Both the position numbers and the translations under genes were made by a program. The notes beneath the pieces were generated by a model that was given only the letters and a program-made list of their open reading frames with translations, had not been told where the DNA came from and searched no databases. Of a DNA stretch of 7,571 nt, positions 1 through 6,643 are shown one piece after another. This stretch comes from Syntrophomonadaceae bacterium (GTDB lineage: Bacteria > Bacillota > Dethiobacteria > DTU022). The stretch is from assembly GCA_007129055.1 (NCBI GenBank), contig SKWE01000194.1:1-7571 (forward strand), read 5' to 3'. The stretch's first letter is position 1. Every line of letters begins with the position of its first letter.

Positions 1-513
1 CACTTTTTCTATATCGATAATATTGGTTTCCGGGTTACCGATACTTTCTATGTAGAGGGCTTTTGTTTTTTCATTAATCTGCGCCTTGAAATTATCAGGG
101 TTGTCCGGGTCAGCAAAATGGATGGTGATTCCATAGCGCGGCAGGGTTTTGGAGAAAAGATTGTAAGTTCCCCCGTATAAGGTGCTGGCTGAAACTATTT
201 CATCTCCGGCCCCGGCAATGTTAAGTATAGCGTAAGTTATGGCTGCAGATCCCGATGCCACTGCGAGTGCGCCACCCCCGCCTTCCAGTGCCGCCATTCG
301 TTTCTCGAACACATCAGTTGTTGGATTCATGATCCGGGTATAGATATTTCCCGGCTCCTTCAGGGCAAAAAGATCGGCTGCATGCTCGGTGTCCCTGAAA
401 ACATAAGAAGTTGTCTGGTAAATTGGTACAGCCCTGGCCCCGGTTGTAGGATCCGGTTCTTCCTGTCCGGCATGCACCTGCAGTGTATCAAAGCCCAGTT
501 CTCTTTTAACCAT
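1..513 (-). CDS. metY: O-acetylhomoserine sulfhydrylase (MetY-type), N-terminal part
   Basis: The first 171 codons are present; the gene continues past the left edge. The product is a cytoplasmic PLP enzyme of the Cys/Met metabolism family. That family joins O-acetylhomoserine to sulfide (or a thiol) to give homocysteine (or methionine). Visible family features are the N-terminal 'FDTLQVHAGQ' at residues 8-17, 'VPIYQTTSYVF' at 29-39, 'YTRIMNPTTDVFEKRMAALEGG' around 58-79 and 'ASGSAAITYAIL' at 86-97 (phosphate-binding region), followed by the 'SASTLYGGTYNLF' block at 108-120. The PLP lysine lies outside the window. Family members are about 425-430 residues long, so about 40 percent is seen. 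The ATG at 511-513 is preceded by GAGG about 8 bases upstream. Cystathionine gamma-synthase or methionine gamma-lyase are relatives, but the N-terminal blocks fit the O-acetylhomoserine group best. Confidence 0.92.
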   Translation of the reverse strand, partial: MVKRELGFDTLQVHAGQEEPDPTTGARAVPIYQTTSYVFRDTEHAADLFALKEPGNIYTRIMNPTTDVFEKRMAALEGGGGALAVASGSAAITYAILNIAGAGDEIVSASTLYGGTYNLFSKTLPRYGITIHFADPDNPDNFKAQINEKTKALYIESIGNPETNIIDIEKV

Positions 514-554
514 TGAAGTCGCCTCATTTCCGTAAATTAATTACTCCCTGACAA

Positions 555-583
555 ATAATATAAAAATAGTAGAAATGGTTGTA
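555..583 (-). promoter_or_regulatory. Candidate sigma-A promoter for metY
   Basis: On the minus strand a TATTAT -10 (555-560) lies 17 bases from a weak TACAAC -35 (578-583). This would start transcription about 35 bases before the metY start codon. The -35 match is poor, so the call rests on spacing and location. A leader this short leaves no room for an S-box (SAM-I) riboswitch. Confidence 0.35.
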
Positions 584-769
584 TTAGATTTTATTCAACG
601 AGGGGGCAATTGTCAAGGGTATGAGCAACACCTGCAGGAGCAATATCTACAATCTGGACTGAAGATCTGAGTCACAATCAGACCATTTATAAGATAAAAT
701 TTGAAAACCCTTTTAACTGAGAGGTTGCAACTGGATGTGCAGCTCTGAGGGTAGACCATTTTTATTAAG

Positions 770-797
770 TTACAGGATATACGCAAGTTGTTATAGA
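770..797 (+). promoter_or_regulatory. Candidate promoter for the SagB-like lipoprotein gene
   Basis: TTACAG (770-775), a 16-base spacer and TATAGA (792-797) form a plausible sigma-A promoter. It would give a start site near 804 and a leader of about 20 bases that contains the strong ribosome binding site at 811-820. If so, the upstream in-frame TTG at 806 would sit at the very 5' end of the transcript without a ribosome binding site. Confidence 0.4.
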
Positions 798-810
798 AAA
801 CCTATTTGAA

Positions 811-820
811 GAGGGGTGAG
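811..820 (+). promoter_or_regulatory. Ribosome binding site fixing the start at 824
   Basis: GAGGGGTGAG ends 3 bases before the ATG at 824, and its AGGGG core lies about 8 bases from it, which is good Shine-Dalgarno placement. It lies downstream of the in-frame TTG at 806, which would be the start of a longer reading with six extra residues, so ATG 824 is the better start. Confidence 0.75.
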
Positions 821-823
821 GCA

Positions 824-1579
824 ATGTTTTCCTTATTATTAAGATATTCAATCGTCTCTGTTCTTATGACGATTCTTTTTTTAACTGGATGCAGCCAGGA
901 TGCACTAAACCAGGATGACATGGAGCCTGGAGAGTTTATAAAAGATGAAGCAGGTGAAAACTTAAATTCTGAAACAGGTGAAGATTTGGCTTTGCCACCG
1001 GTAGAGTTCGAAGATGGTACCCTCGCAGAAAGCATCTACCAGCGCAGGTCGCATCGTAACTATAAAGAAAGAACACTTGATTTATCAGAAATTGGATACC
1101 TTCTCTGGGCAGCAGGCGGATTAAGTGTTGACGGGATAACAGGCCCTACAAGGGTTTATCCTTCCGCAGGCGGGCTTTATCCCCTTGACTTTTATCTTGT
1201 TGCCGGAGAAGTTGCCGGTTTGTCGGCAGGGGTATATCGATACAATCATACTGAACATAATTTGATACCGGTTATATCAGGGGATTTCAGGGATCGCCTG
1301 GCAGAAGCCGCCCTGGGACAGGGTTTTATAGCTGATGCACCTGCATCTATCGTCCTGGTTGCGTATTACGAAAGAACTAAGTCCCGCTATGGTGAACGCG
1401 GAGAGCGTTATGTGCACCTGGATGCTGGTTATGCTTCCCAGAATATTTACCTGGTGGCGACTGAAATGGGCCTGGGCACAGTAGCTGTAGGCGCTTTCGA
1501 CGACACTGCCCTGGCAGATGTAATTCAAACTAGTGGTGATCCGTTAATGGCCATGCCTATTGGTGAAATTAACCAGTAA
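824..1579 (+). CDS. SagB/ThcOx-type dehydrogenase (nitroreductase fold), predicted lipoprotein
   Basis: This 251-residue protein starts at the ATG with the strong ribosome binding site. Residues 1-23 form a lipoprotein signal: a hydrophobic stretch ending in the lipobox L-T-G-C with Cys23. An acidic linker follows to about residue 60, then a nitroreductase-fold domain of the SagB type: 'RRSHRNY' (74-80), 'LLWAAGG' (93-99), an Arg followed by 'PSAGGLYP' (113-120), 'HLDAGYASQNIYL' (198-210) and 'GLGTVAVGAFDD' (216-227). Known members bind FMN; SagB and ThcOx enzymes oxidise azolines in peptide natural products, while many stand-alone relatives have no known substrate. No SagC/SagD cyclodehydratase, precursor peptide or transporter is nearby, so peptide modification is not supported. 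It appears to be a single-gene unit, convergent with the radical SAM gene 28 bases downstream. The family is clear; the substrate and how an exported protein would get its flavin are unknown. Confidence 0.9.
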   Translation: MFSLLLRYSIVSVLMTILFLTGCSQDALNQDDMEPGEFIKDEAGENLNSETGEDLALPPVEFEDGTLAESIYQRRSHRNYKERTLDLSEIGYLLWAAGGLSVDGITGPTRVYPSAGGLYPLDFYLVAGEVAGLSAGVYRYNHTEHNLIPVISGDFRDRLAEAALGQGFIADAPASIVLVAYYERTKSRYGERGERYVHLDAGYASQNIYLVATEMGLGTVAVGAFDDTALADVIQTSGDPLMAMPIGEINQ

Positions 1580-1607
1580 GAAATTATTGAAATGATTCAT
1601 TAACAGG

Positions 1608-2861
1608 TTATCGAAGAACTATTCTTTCGGGGAAAGGCTCCAATCTGGATATATTCCACATTTTATCAATATATGACCTGGTATAAGCCTGTTCTATGCT
1701 GTGAAATAAGGCGGTTCCCCTGGCAGTAAGATCATAAGTGTCAGCATATTCTCTGATATACCCAAGTTTTTTTGCAATATATAGCTGTATGCCAAACATG
1801 CTATTCAATGGTATGCCAAACATTTCGGTGAACCGGTTTTTATTTATTCTAAGATTATATGAGTTCCAGAATAAGTAGTAGGCTGCTTTTTGTTTTTTTG
1901 TAAAATCAAGTGTTAGCGATGTAGGCAAGAGCCCCTTATTTAACCTTTCTATATAGCCGCTTACAGAATGAGTATTAATCGTAAACCTGCTATTGAGAAG
2001 CGATGCAGCAGAAACTCCGAATCCTAAATAGGAATCCCGCGTAATAGAAGAATAAATTGCAGCCTCTTGTTTATTAAAAGTCCAAACTGATGATCTGTCA
2101 ATTTTATGATTATCACAGTAATCAGCCAGCATTTTCAGCATCTTCTTTTTAGTTTTATCTGGAATTGGTTTATATATATTGCTGGAGTATGAAAAATCTA
2201 TAAAAGGGTATGTCGACACCTGCGTTGCCCCGGCTTCAAACGCAGTTTTTACATCATTTACCAAGCTGGCACCTGTTTGCCCCGGAATGGCGAATATCAA
2301 ATCGACATCTATAGTTTGAAAACCATAGCTTTTAACGAGCCCCAACTTTTCAATACTTGCATTGCTGTTTCTACCTAGTTTATCCAGGCAATCAAGGTCA
2401 AATGATTGAATACCAATGCTTACCATTGTTACTCCGGCAGAGACCAACTTCTGTAAATTGGCTGTTGTGATATCATCAGGGTGAAGCTCAATGCCTATGC
2501 CACCCTTGATAGAAAAGTATTTTTTAACCCTGGCGATAATTTCACCTAAATCGTTAATCATTATTGCCGGAGTTCCCCCGCCAATATAGAGGCTTGCAAC
2601 TTCCTTTTTGCCATCCAGGTTTTTACCTGATAGATCTATTTCTTTTAGCAGAGCTCTTTTATAGGTGGTTGCTTTTTCTTTACTGTAGAGCTCTTTGCAG
2701 TAGGGGCAAAAGCTGCAAAGTGATTTGCAGAAGGGTATATGCACATAAAGACCCAGGTTATTAATGCCTTTGAAGTCTAAGTTTTTATTAAAATTACCCT
2801 TCAAGACAAAAGGTTTGAACGAGTAGGTAAGGAAGATCCTGAGCATTGATGTCAGCAGCAT
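1608..2861 (-). CDS. HemN/HemW-like radical SAM protein
   Basis: This 417-residue protein resembles the coproporphyrinogen dehydrogenase-like radical SAM group. Residues 38-55 hold the typical 'LYVHIPFC' lead-in and the iron-sulfur motif C45-x3-C49-x2-C52, with a further Cys55. 'YIGGGTP' (92-98) is the SAM-binding glycine motif, 'IGIQSF' (149-154) and 'DVDLIFAIPGQT' (185-196) are the later TIM-barrel motifs of HemN/HemW, and the stretch near 281-300 resembles the HemN 'G-x-S-A' region. A winged-helix-like tail (about 320-390) could be the HemN C-terminal domain. The family includes oxygen-independent coproporphyrinogen oxidase, the heme chaperone HemW and heme-degrading ChuW/HutW enzymes; the sequence alone does not choose between them. 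The start ATG has GGAG 8 bases upstream; the Met at residue 6 is a weaker alternative. No heme genes are adjacent, so the role is open. Confidence 0.88.
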   Translation of the reverse strand: MLLTSMLRIFLTYSFKPFVLKGNFNKNLDFKGINNLGLYVHIPFCKSLCSFCPYCKELYSKEKATTYKRALLKEIDLSGKNLDGKKEVASLYIGGGTPAIMINDLGEIIARVKKYFSIKGGIGIELHPDDITTANLQKLVSAGVTMVSIGIQSFDLDCLDKLGRNSNASIEKLGLVKSYGFQTIDVDLIFAIPGQTGASLVNDVKTAFEAGATQVSTYPFIDFSYSSNIYKPIPDKTKKKMLKMLADYCDNHKIDRSSVWTFNKQEAAIYSSITRDSYLGFGVSAASLLNSRFTINTHSVSGYIERLNKGLLPTSLTLDFTKKQKAAYYLFWNSYNLRINKNRFTEMFGIPLNSMFGIQLYIAKKLGYIREYADTYDLTARGTALFHSIEQAYTRSYIDKMWNISRLEPFPERIVLR

Positions 2862-2896
2862 TGTGATAGCTCCGTATGATTATTTTTTATTAAACT

Positions 2897-2902
2897 ATTA
2901 TA
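2897..2902 (-). promoter_or_regulatory. Candidate -10 element for the radical SAM gene
   Basis: A perfect TATAAT on the minus strand lies 35 bases upstream of the radical SAM start codon. No good -35 is seen at 16-18 bases (only TTAACC at about 19), so this is a partial promoter call. The terminator just upstream means the gene would need its own promoter. Confidence 0.35.
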
Positions 2903-2924
2903 GATCAATGAGATGCAAAACGGT

Positions 2925-2970
2925 TAATAATAAAAAGGGCCCGGTTAATCATTTTAAATTAACAGGGCTC
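2925..2970 (-). terminator. Rho-independent terminator after the DUF3221-like gene
   Basis: The arms at 2937-2949 and 2958-2970 pair over 13 positions with one G-U and one mismatch, closing an 8-base loop. On the minus strand the stem runs straight into a CCC-TTTTTATTATT tract (2925-2936), the layout of an intrinsic terminator for transcription towards lower coordinates. It lies about 30 bases past the stop of the lipoprotein gene at 3001-3639 and separates it from the radical SAM gene. Confidence 0.85.
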
Positions 2971-3000
2971 TTGTCTTCCATGGCAACTATTTTTTTGTTT

Positions 3001-3639
3001 CTAATTTTCCAATCTGGCCAGATCAAATATTAACCCGTCGGATTGATCGTCTTCCAGGTAGCGAAAGATGATTACTTCCTCGGGTTCCAGGTCAAGATTA
3101 TTGAAAACATCCCAGGCCTGGTCGGTTAAGTGGTAGAATCGTGACGATATTTCTTCTGGAACTCCGCTAATTTCAACCTCAACAAGTTCAACAGATTCAT
3201 TAACCATAACCCCGATAAATCTGCCAGAATCAATAAATTCTTCTTCTGCCGCTTCGGGATCAGTTATCACTACCCTCAACGCTTTACCCTGTTCCGGGTA
3301 TGATTCAGCCAGGAATCCTTCATGGTAAACATCTACTTTCTGGCCCCTGGCGATAAGACCGGTATCAACCTGCTCGCCATCAAGTTCAGCTACTGTGTCT
3401 TCTTCCACGGCAAAGTACACTGCTCTATTCCCCTGCTCGAACCATAAGCTCCGGGGAATATTAACATCCTCCAGGCCGCTGACTACCAGAATTCGCCCAT
3501 CTTCTATACTGTAAACTGTGCCGCTGATTGGCTCTTGTCCGGGCTCCTGGTTTGGCTCGTCTCCATTAACAGAACACCCCGCCCCTAAAAACATGATAAA
3601 AATAAAGGTGACAATTAAAAGGTAAACTATTTTTTTCAT
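3001..3639 (-). CDS. DUF3221 (YobA-like) lipoprotein
   Basis: This 212-residue protein has a lipoprotein signal: Lys-Lys, a hydrophobic core and the lipobox G-A-G-C with Cys22. A short Glu/Pro/Asn-rich linker follows. Residues 38-126 resemble the DUF3221 domain of Bacillus YobA-like lipoproteins: 'ISGTVYSIEDGRILVV' (38-53), a 'W-F-E-Q-G-N-R-A-V-Y-F' strand, 'RGQKVDVY' (98-105) and the typical 'AESYPEQGKALRV' (111-123). Residues 139-212 form a second, probably beta-rich unit beginning 'GRFIGVMVNESVELVEV'. No catalytic residues are evident, and the molecular role of the family is unknown. A strong AAAGGAG (3650-3656) lies 11 bases before the ATG, slightly farther than usual. It appears to be a single-gene unit closed by the terminator at 2925-2970. 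Confidence 0.8.
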   Translation of the reverse strand: MKKIVYLLIVTFIFIMFLGAGCSVNGDEPNQEPGQEPISGTVYSIEDGRILVVSGLEDVNIPRSLWFEQGNRAVYFAVEEDTVAELDGEQVDTGLIARGQKVDVYHEGFLAESYPEQGKALRVVITDPEAAEEEFIDSGRFIGVMVNESVELVEVEISGVPEEISSRFYHLTDQAWDVFNNLDLEPEEVIIFRYLEDDQSDGLIFDLARLEN

Positions 3640-3649
3640 ACCACTGATG

Positions 3650-3680
3650 CTCCTTTCTCTACCTGTACCTATAGACAGGT
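3650..3680 (-). promoter_or_regulatory. Leader of the DUF3221-like gene with inverted repeat
   Basis: The leader carries the ribosome binding site AAAGGAG (3650-3656). Immediately upstream lies a 6-base inverted repeat, ACCTGT and ACAGGT separated by 8 bases (3661-3680). The repeat could be an operator or a small hairpin near the transcription start. No convincing -35/-10 pair was found, so its role is speculative. Confidence 0.3.
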
Positions 3681-3743
3681 GAGCAGATAGAAAAGTTTCG
3701 TATAAATACCTTCAGATTGATTAGTCATGAAAAATTTTTATCC

Positions 3744-3902
3744 TTAGAATAAAAATAGTTAACGAGAAACTATTATTTGCTACCTGCTCAGGTTTCTATC
3801 TCTATCATCTTTTTGCAAGCCATAACTTCCAAAGTCAGGGTGGCTTATTACTACAACCTTGATTATGGTCACTCCTGACGGTTGCGTTTTTGCGCCCACC
3901 AT
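3744..3902 (-). pseudogene. Decayed 3' fragment of an alpha/beta hydrolase gene
   Basis: On the minus strand this stretch matches the last 50 or so codons of the intact hydrolase at 5924-6643. Read from 3902 it gives 'AKTQPSG...' against 'AKTELPE...', then 'SHPDFGSYGLQKDDRDRNLS' against 'NHSDFGNYGLQQGDGESNLS', so the position of the catalytic His is kept. Over the best 57 bases I count 49 identities by eye. A deletion of about 7 bases after the shared CCTGAGC shifts the frame into a TAG at 3780-3782; weaker similarity continues to about 3744, where both copies end in TAA. The first 190 or so codons, including the nucleophile region, are absent. An ATG at 3900-3902 opens a 40-codon frame, but it has no ribosome binding site and I do not regard it as a gene. 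Confidence 0.8.
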
Positions 3903-3986
3903 AAAAATGCAGGGAACCCGGGATAGAGGTAGAAATATTATAGGCGGTCAGAAAGTATTCGCAACCAAATAATACTGATTACAATC

Positions 3987-3995
3987 AAGGTGGTG
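3987..3995 (+). promoter_or_regulatory. Ribosome binding site fixing a TTG start at 4001
   Basis: AAGGTGGTG ends 5 bases before a TTG codon and pairs well with the 16S rRNA tail. The next in-frame ATG comes at codon 39, after the whole signal sequence, so the TTG start is the credible one. No convincing promoter was found upstream; TATTAT at 3936-3941 lacks a matching -35. Confidence 0.7.
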
Positions 3996-4000
3996 TATTA

Positions 4001-5896
4001 TTGAATTTTTTAATAAGAAGCATCGGTTTATTTATCTTATGTGTTTTAGCGATCTTCCTGGTTTTTGTTAAACCGGCTGCATGTAAAGGGTTAGAGGCAG
4101 AGCAATTAGAAGATATGAGAAATTTCATTGATGATTTCTTTTTTAACGCGCTAGATAAAGGTGATATTCCCGGTGCTGCTATTGTAGCTGTATATGATGG
4201 TGAACTATTTTTTTCCGGAGGTTATGGCTATGCTGATTTGGAAAACCTGGTAAAGATAGCGCCTTCCGAAACGGTATTCTTTGTTGAATCTGTATCAAAA
4301 AGCTTTACAGCAACTGCTATGCTGCACCTTGTTGACAAAGGTGCTATAGATCTAGAATCCGATGTGAATAATTATTTAAGCAGTTTTCAGCTGCCGGACA
4401 TTTATGCACAGCCAGTTACTATAGCTGATTTATTAGTCCATACCGGTGGTTTTGATGATACAGATCTAGGGGCTTATGCAAAAAGTGAAGAAGAGGTTAT
4501 CCCATTAAAGCAGTACTTATTGACCAATATGCCTGGAAGGGTTATGCCTCCCGGAGAGGTTGTAAGTTATTCAAATCATGGTTATGCCCTGGCAGGCCTG
4601 GTAATTGAAGAAGTTTCCGGTATTTCTTATATTGACTACATGGATCAAGAAATTCTTAGCCCGTTAATGATGGACAGCAGCAGTTTTGTTTTATCCGGTC
4701 AGATGGAAAGCAGGCTGGCTAAACCATATATTTTTCATAATGGTCAATTTCAAAGCGTTACATTTTTATACCACAACTATACTCCTGCAGGAGCCTTGAA
4801 AGCAACTGCCGAAGATATGGCTAATTTCATTGTTATGCACCTGCAGGACGGAAAGTTCAAGGACGAGCAGATACTATCGGCCGGCATGCTTAGCAAGATG
4901 CATGAACAGCAATTCACAAACCATAAAAGCCTGCCGGGTTGGACCTATGGGTTTTACGAAAAGAGCTTGAACGGCCACCGTATTATTATGCACGGCGGAG
5001 CCAACCGCCTGGGACATTCCAGCAAATTATTTCTTTTCCCGGAAAAGCAGCTTGGATTTTTTCTTGCTTCAAATACCTTCAATCCGGAACTACGGGAAAA
5101 CTTTATCGTAGAATTTATGGATCAGTTTTTTCCTGCTGATAATGATTTTGACCTGCCGGTTATGCTGCCTGTTAATACCGAAGCAGATGGAGGAATTACC
5201 GGAAACTATTCTTCTACCAGGCAGTCAAGAAATAGTATTGAAAAAATTACTTTGCTAATGGGTCAGTTGACTGTTCAGGTTGAAAATGATTATTTACAGT
5301 TAACATATCCTCAAAATTTTAAGTCTCCGGAGCGCTGGTCTAAGGTTGAGCCTGGGTTATTTCAAAGCGTCAACGATCAATCGCTAATGGCTTTCAGAGA
5401 AAACGAAAAAGGGGAAATAACTTACATGTTCATTGGGCAGGAAGCTTATGAAAGGCTACCCTGGCATACCAACCCCCAGCTAAACCTGGTTTTTTTATTA
5501 ACCATGATTATCGGGCACCTTTCAATTATTATCAGGTGGCCCATTATATACGGGAAACAAAAGAAAAATATTAAATCTGTAACTGTCCTAAAGAAGAGCT
5601 TTTTTACATCCTGGGCTCTTGCCGTATTAAATATTTTATTTTTAGCTTGTGTGTTAATAGTATTTCTCAACTACCAGGTTGAGTTGGCTTATGGAATACC
5701 CTTATTAATCAGGATATTATTTGTAGTGCCCTTCGCTGCCCTGATTTTAACAGTATTATCAATTATATTCTGCTTCCTGGTGTGGAGTGGTAAGAATCTA
5801 AGCTTATCGTTCCGCTTACATTATACAGTTTTTACAATTTGCGCCCTTGGGTTTATAATTTTCCTATATTACTGGAATTTAATAGGCTTTTATTAA
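4001..5896 (+). CDS. Serine hydrolase of the class C beta-lactamase/PBP fold with four-helix membrane tail
   Basis: This 631-residue protein starts at TTG. Residues 1-28 are a signal peptide or N-terminal anchor. The catalytic domain (about 37-380, PF00144-type) shows S97-V-S-K100 (SxxK nucleophile motif), 'LLVHTGG' (144-150), Y190-S-N (YxN motif) and H331-G-G in place of the KTG box, as in many esterase or D-Ala peptidase relatives. A beta-rich segment (about 395-490) follows, as often found after this domain. Four hydrophobic helices close the protein (about 493-515, 535-557, 567-596, 607-629). The active site should face outside the membrane. Known relatives include D,D-peptidases, esterases, beta-lactamases and teichoic acid D-Ala enzymes; the substrate here cannot be told, and antibiotic resistance should not be assumed. 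It lies between the hydrolase fragment and the intact alpha/beta hydrolase, which converges on it with a 27-base gap. Confidence 0.9.
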   Translation: MNFLIRSIGLFILCVLAIFLVFVKPAACKGLEAEQLEDMRNFIDDFFFNALDKGDIPGAAIVAVYDGELFFSGGYGYADLENLVKIAPSETVFFVESVSKSFTATAMLHLVDKGAIDLESDVNNYLSSFQLPDIYAQPVTIADLLVHTGGFDDTDLGAYAKSEEEVIPLKQYLLTNMPGRVMPPGEVVSYSNHGYALAGLVIEEVSGISYIDYMDQEILSPLMMDSSSFVLSGQMESRLAKPYIFHNGQFQSVTFLYHNYTPAGALKATAEDMANFIVMHLQDGKFKDEQILSAGMLSKMHEQQFTNHKSLPGWTYGFYEKSLNGHRIIMHGGANRLGHSSKLFLFPEKQLGFFLASNTFNPELRENFIVEFMDQFFPADNDFDLPVMLPVNTEADGGITGNYSSTRQSRNSIEKITLLMGQLTVQVENDYLQLTYPQNFKSPERWSKVEPGLFQSVNDQSLMAFRENEKGEITYMFIGQEAYERLPWHTNPQLNLVFLLTMIIGHLSIIIRWPIIYGKQKKNIKSVTVLKKSFFTSWALAVLNILFLACVLIVFLNYQVELAYGIPLLIRILFVVPFAALILTVLSIIFCFLVWSGKNLSLSFRLHYTVFTICALGFIIFLYYWNLIGFY

Positions 5897-5923
5897 AAGT
5901 GGATTATATGAAAGATATCATTT

Positions 5924-6643
5924 TTATTCTATAAAAACAGAACTGATTATTTCTATAACCTGCTTATTGCTCAGGTTGCTTTCTCCATCACCTTGTTGTA
6001 AGCCATAATTTCCAAAGTCAGAGTGGTTTAATCCTTCAATCTCATATATGGCAGATGTTTCGGGCAGTTCTGTTTTTGCAGCGCTGTAATTATCGCGGTT
6101 TATTATTAAATCCCGAAGTCCCATTATTGATACAACGGGCCCTGTAAAACCTGATATATCCTGGTCGCAGTATGAACCAAAAAGAAAAAGTCCGTATACT
6201 TTATCAGCGTTTGCAGAAGCATACCGGCATGCAGCGATGCCGCCAAGAGAATGGCCACCTACCCATACTTCATCAAGCCCATTATTGTCTATAATCTCTC
6301 CGGCAGCGCCTGTATTAAAAATTGCTGCATTAAGTGGCGCTTTTATAATGTAAACATCTTTATTCAGGTTGGATGCAACCGTACCCATTTTATAGAGGTA
6401 AGCTTCGGGAGCTACCAGTCCACCGGGGTAATAGATAATCGGTTTTAAAGCAAGATCCGGGTCAACAGGTGTAATTTTATAATAATTACGCTCTTCTTCA
6501 ATGACTATGCTTCTATCAGCCATGATCAGTTCCATGTAATCGGGTTCAGCCTGGTAGGTGCGAATTTGTACGTAAGCCCAAAAGCCAATGAAAGCTATAG
6601 CAACCAGTGCAACGAATATAACAACTGCTTTTTTAAACTTCAT
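5924..6643 (-). CDS. Membrane-anchored alpha/beta hydrolase
   Basis: This 239-residue protein has an N-terminal hydrophobic helix (about 5-26) after Lys residues, so it is probably anchored with the enzyme outside the membrane. The alpha/beta hydrolase core (PF12695-like) shows 'YYPGG' (71-75, oxyanion region), the nucleophile elbow G130-H-S132-L-G-G, the acid in 'GLRD' (Asp178) and His207 in 'GLNHSDFGNYG', giving a complete Ser-Asp-His triad. The short length leaves little room for a lid domain. The substrate is unknown; esterase or carboxylic ester hydrolase is likely. The ribosome binding site is weak (GAGAGAG, about 8 bases before the ATG), but no better start keeps the anchor. It converges on the serine hydrolase with no clear terminator between. 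A degenerate relative of its 3' end lies at 3744-3902. Confidence 0.88.
   Translation of the reverse strand: MKFKKAVVIFVALVAIAFIGFWAYVQIRTYQAEPDYMELIMADRSIVIEEERNYYKITPVDPDLALKPIIYYPGGLVAPEAYLYKMGTVASNLNKDVYIIKAPLNAAIFNTGAAGEIIDNNGLDEVWVGGHSLGGIAACRYASANADKVYGLFLFGSYCDQDISGFTGPVVSIMGLRDLIINRDNYSAAKTELPETSAIYEIEGLNHSDFGNYGLQQGDGESNLSNKQVIEIISSVFIE

Larger units (their letters stand above)
514..823. other. Divergent intergenic region between metY and the SagB-like gene
   Basis: These 310 bases separate two divergently transcribed genes and carry a candidate promoter for each. On the plus strand a 31-codon open stretch (625-720) lacks a start codon and a ribosome binding site, and an in-frame stop (622-624) precedes it. 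Its translation looks protein-like ('STIWTEDLSHNQTIYKIKF'), so it may be a coding remnant, but no family was recognised. The 8-base palindrome GTTGCAAC sits at 724-731. No riboswitch, tRNA or terminator was seen. Confidence 0.5.

Noticed and set aside
806..823. In-frame TTG at 806 as the start of the SagB-like gene
   Set aside because: It adds six charged residues before the signal, lacks its own ribosome binding site, and the strong GAGGGGTGAG lies downstream of it at the right distance for ATG 824.
514..823. S-box or T-box riboswitch before metY
   Set aside because: No conserved core of either class was recognised on the minus strand by eye.
802..1035. Minus-strand open frame of 77 codons
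   Set aside because: It is antisense to the lipoprotein signal and linker, low-complexity and Ser-rich, with no support as a gene.
1277..1528. Minus-strand open frame of 83 codons
   Set aside because: It lies entirely antisense to the SagB-like domain, which has clear family motifs; it has no domain and no ribosome binding site.
1591..1601. AATGATTCATT palindrome between the SagB-like and radical SAM genes as a terminator
   Set aside because: The arms are 5 bases and AT-rich, and no T-tract follows; it is too weak to call.
2564..2764. Plus-strand open frame of 66 codons
   Set aside because: It is antisense to the radical SAM cluster region; its apparent motifs derive from the opposite strand.
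3780..3902. A 40-codon minus-strand frame as a real small gene
   Set aside because: It is explained as a frameshifted fragment of a hydrolase 3' end and has no ribosome binding site before its ATG.
4939..5139. Plus-strand open frame of 66 codons in another frame
   Set aside because: It overlaps the serine hydrolase catalytic domain, whose frame holds the conserved HGG motif.
5446..5670. Minus-strand open frame of 74 codons
   Set aside because: It is antisense to the membrane tail of the serine hydrolase and shows no independent features.
6251..6448. Plus-strand open frame of 65 codons
   Set aside because: It is antisense to the alpha/beta hydrolase, including its nucleophile elbow.
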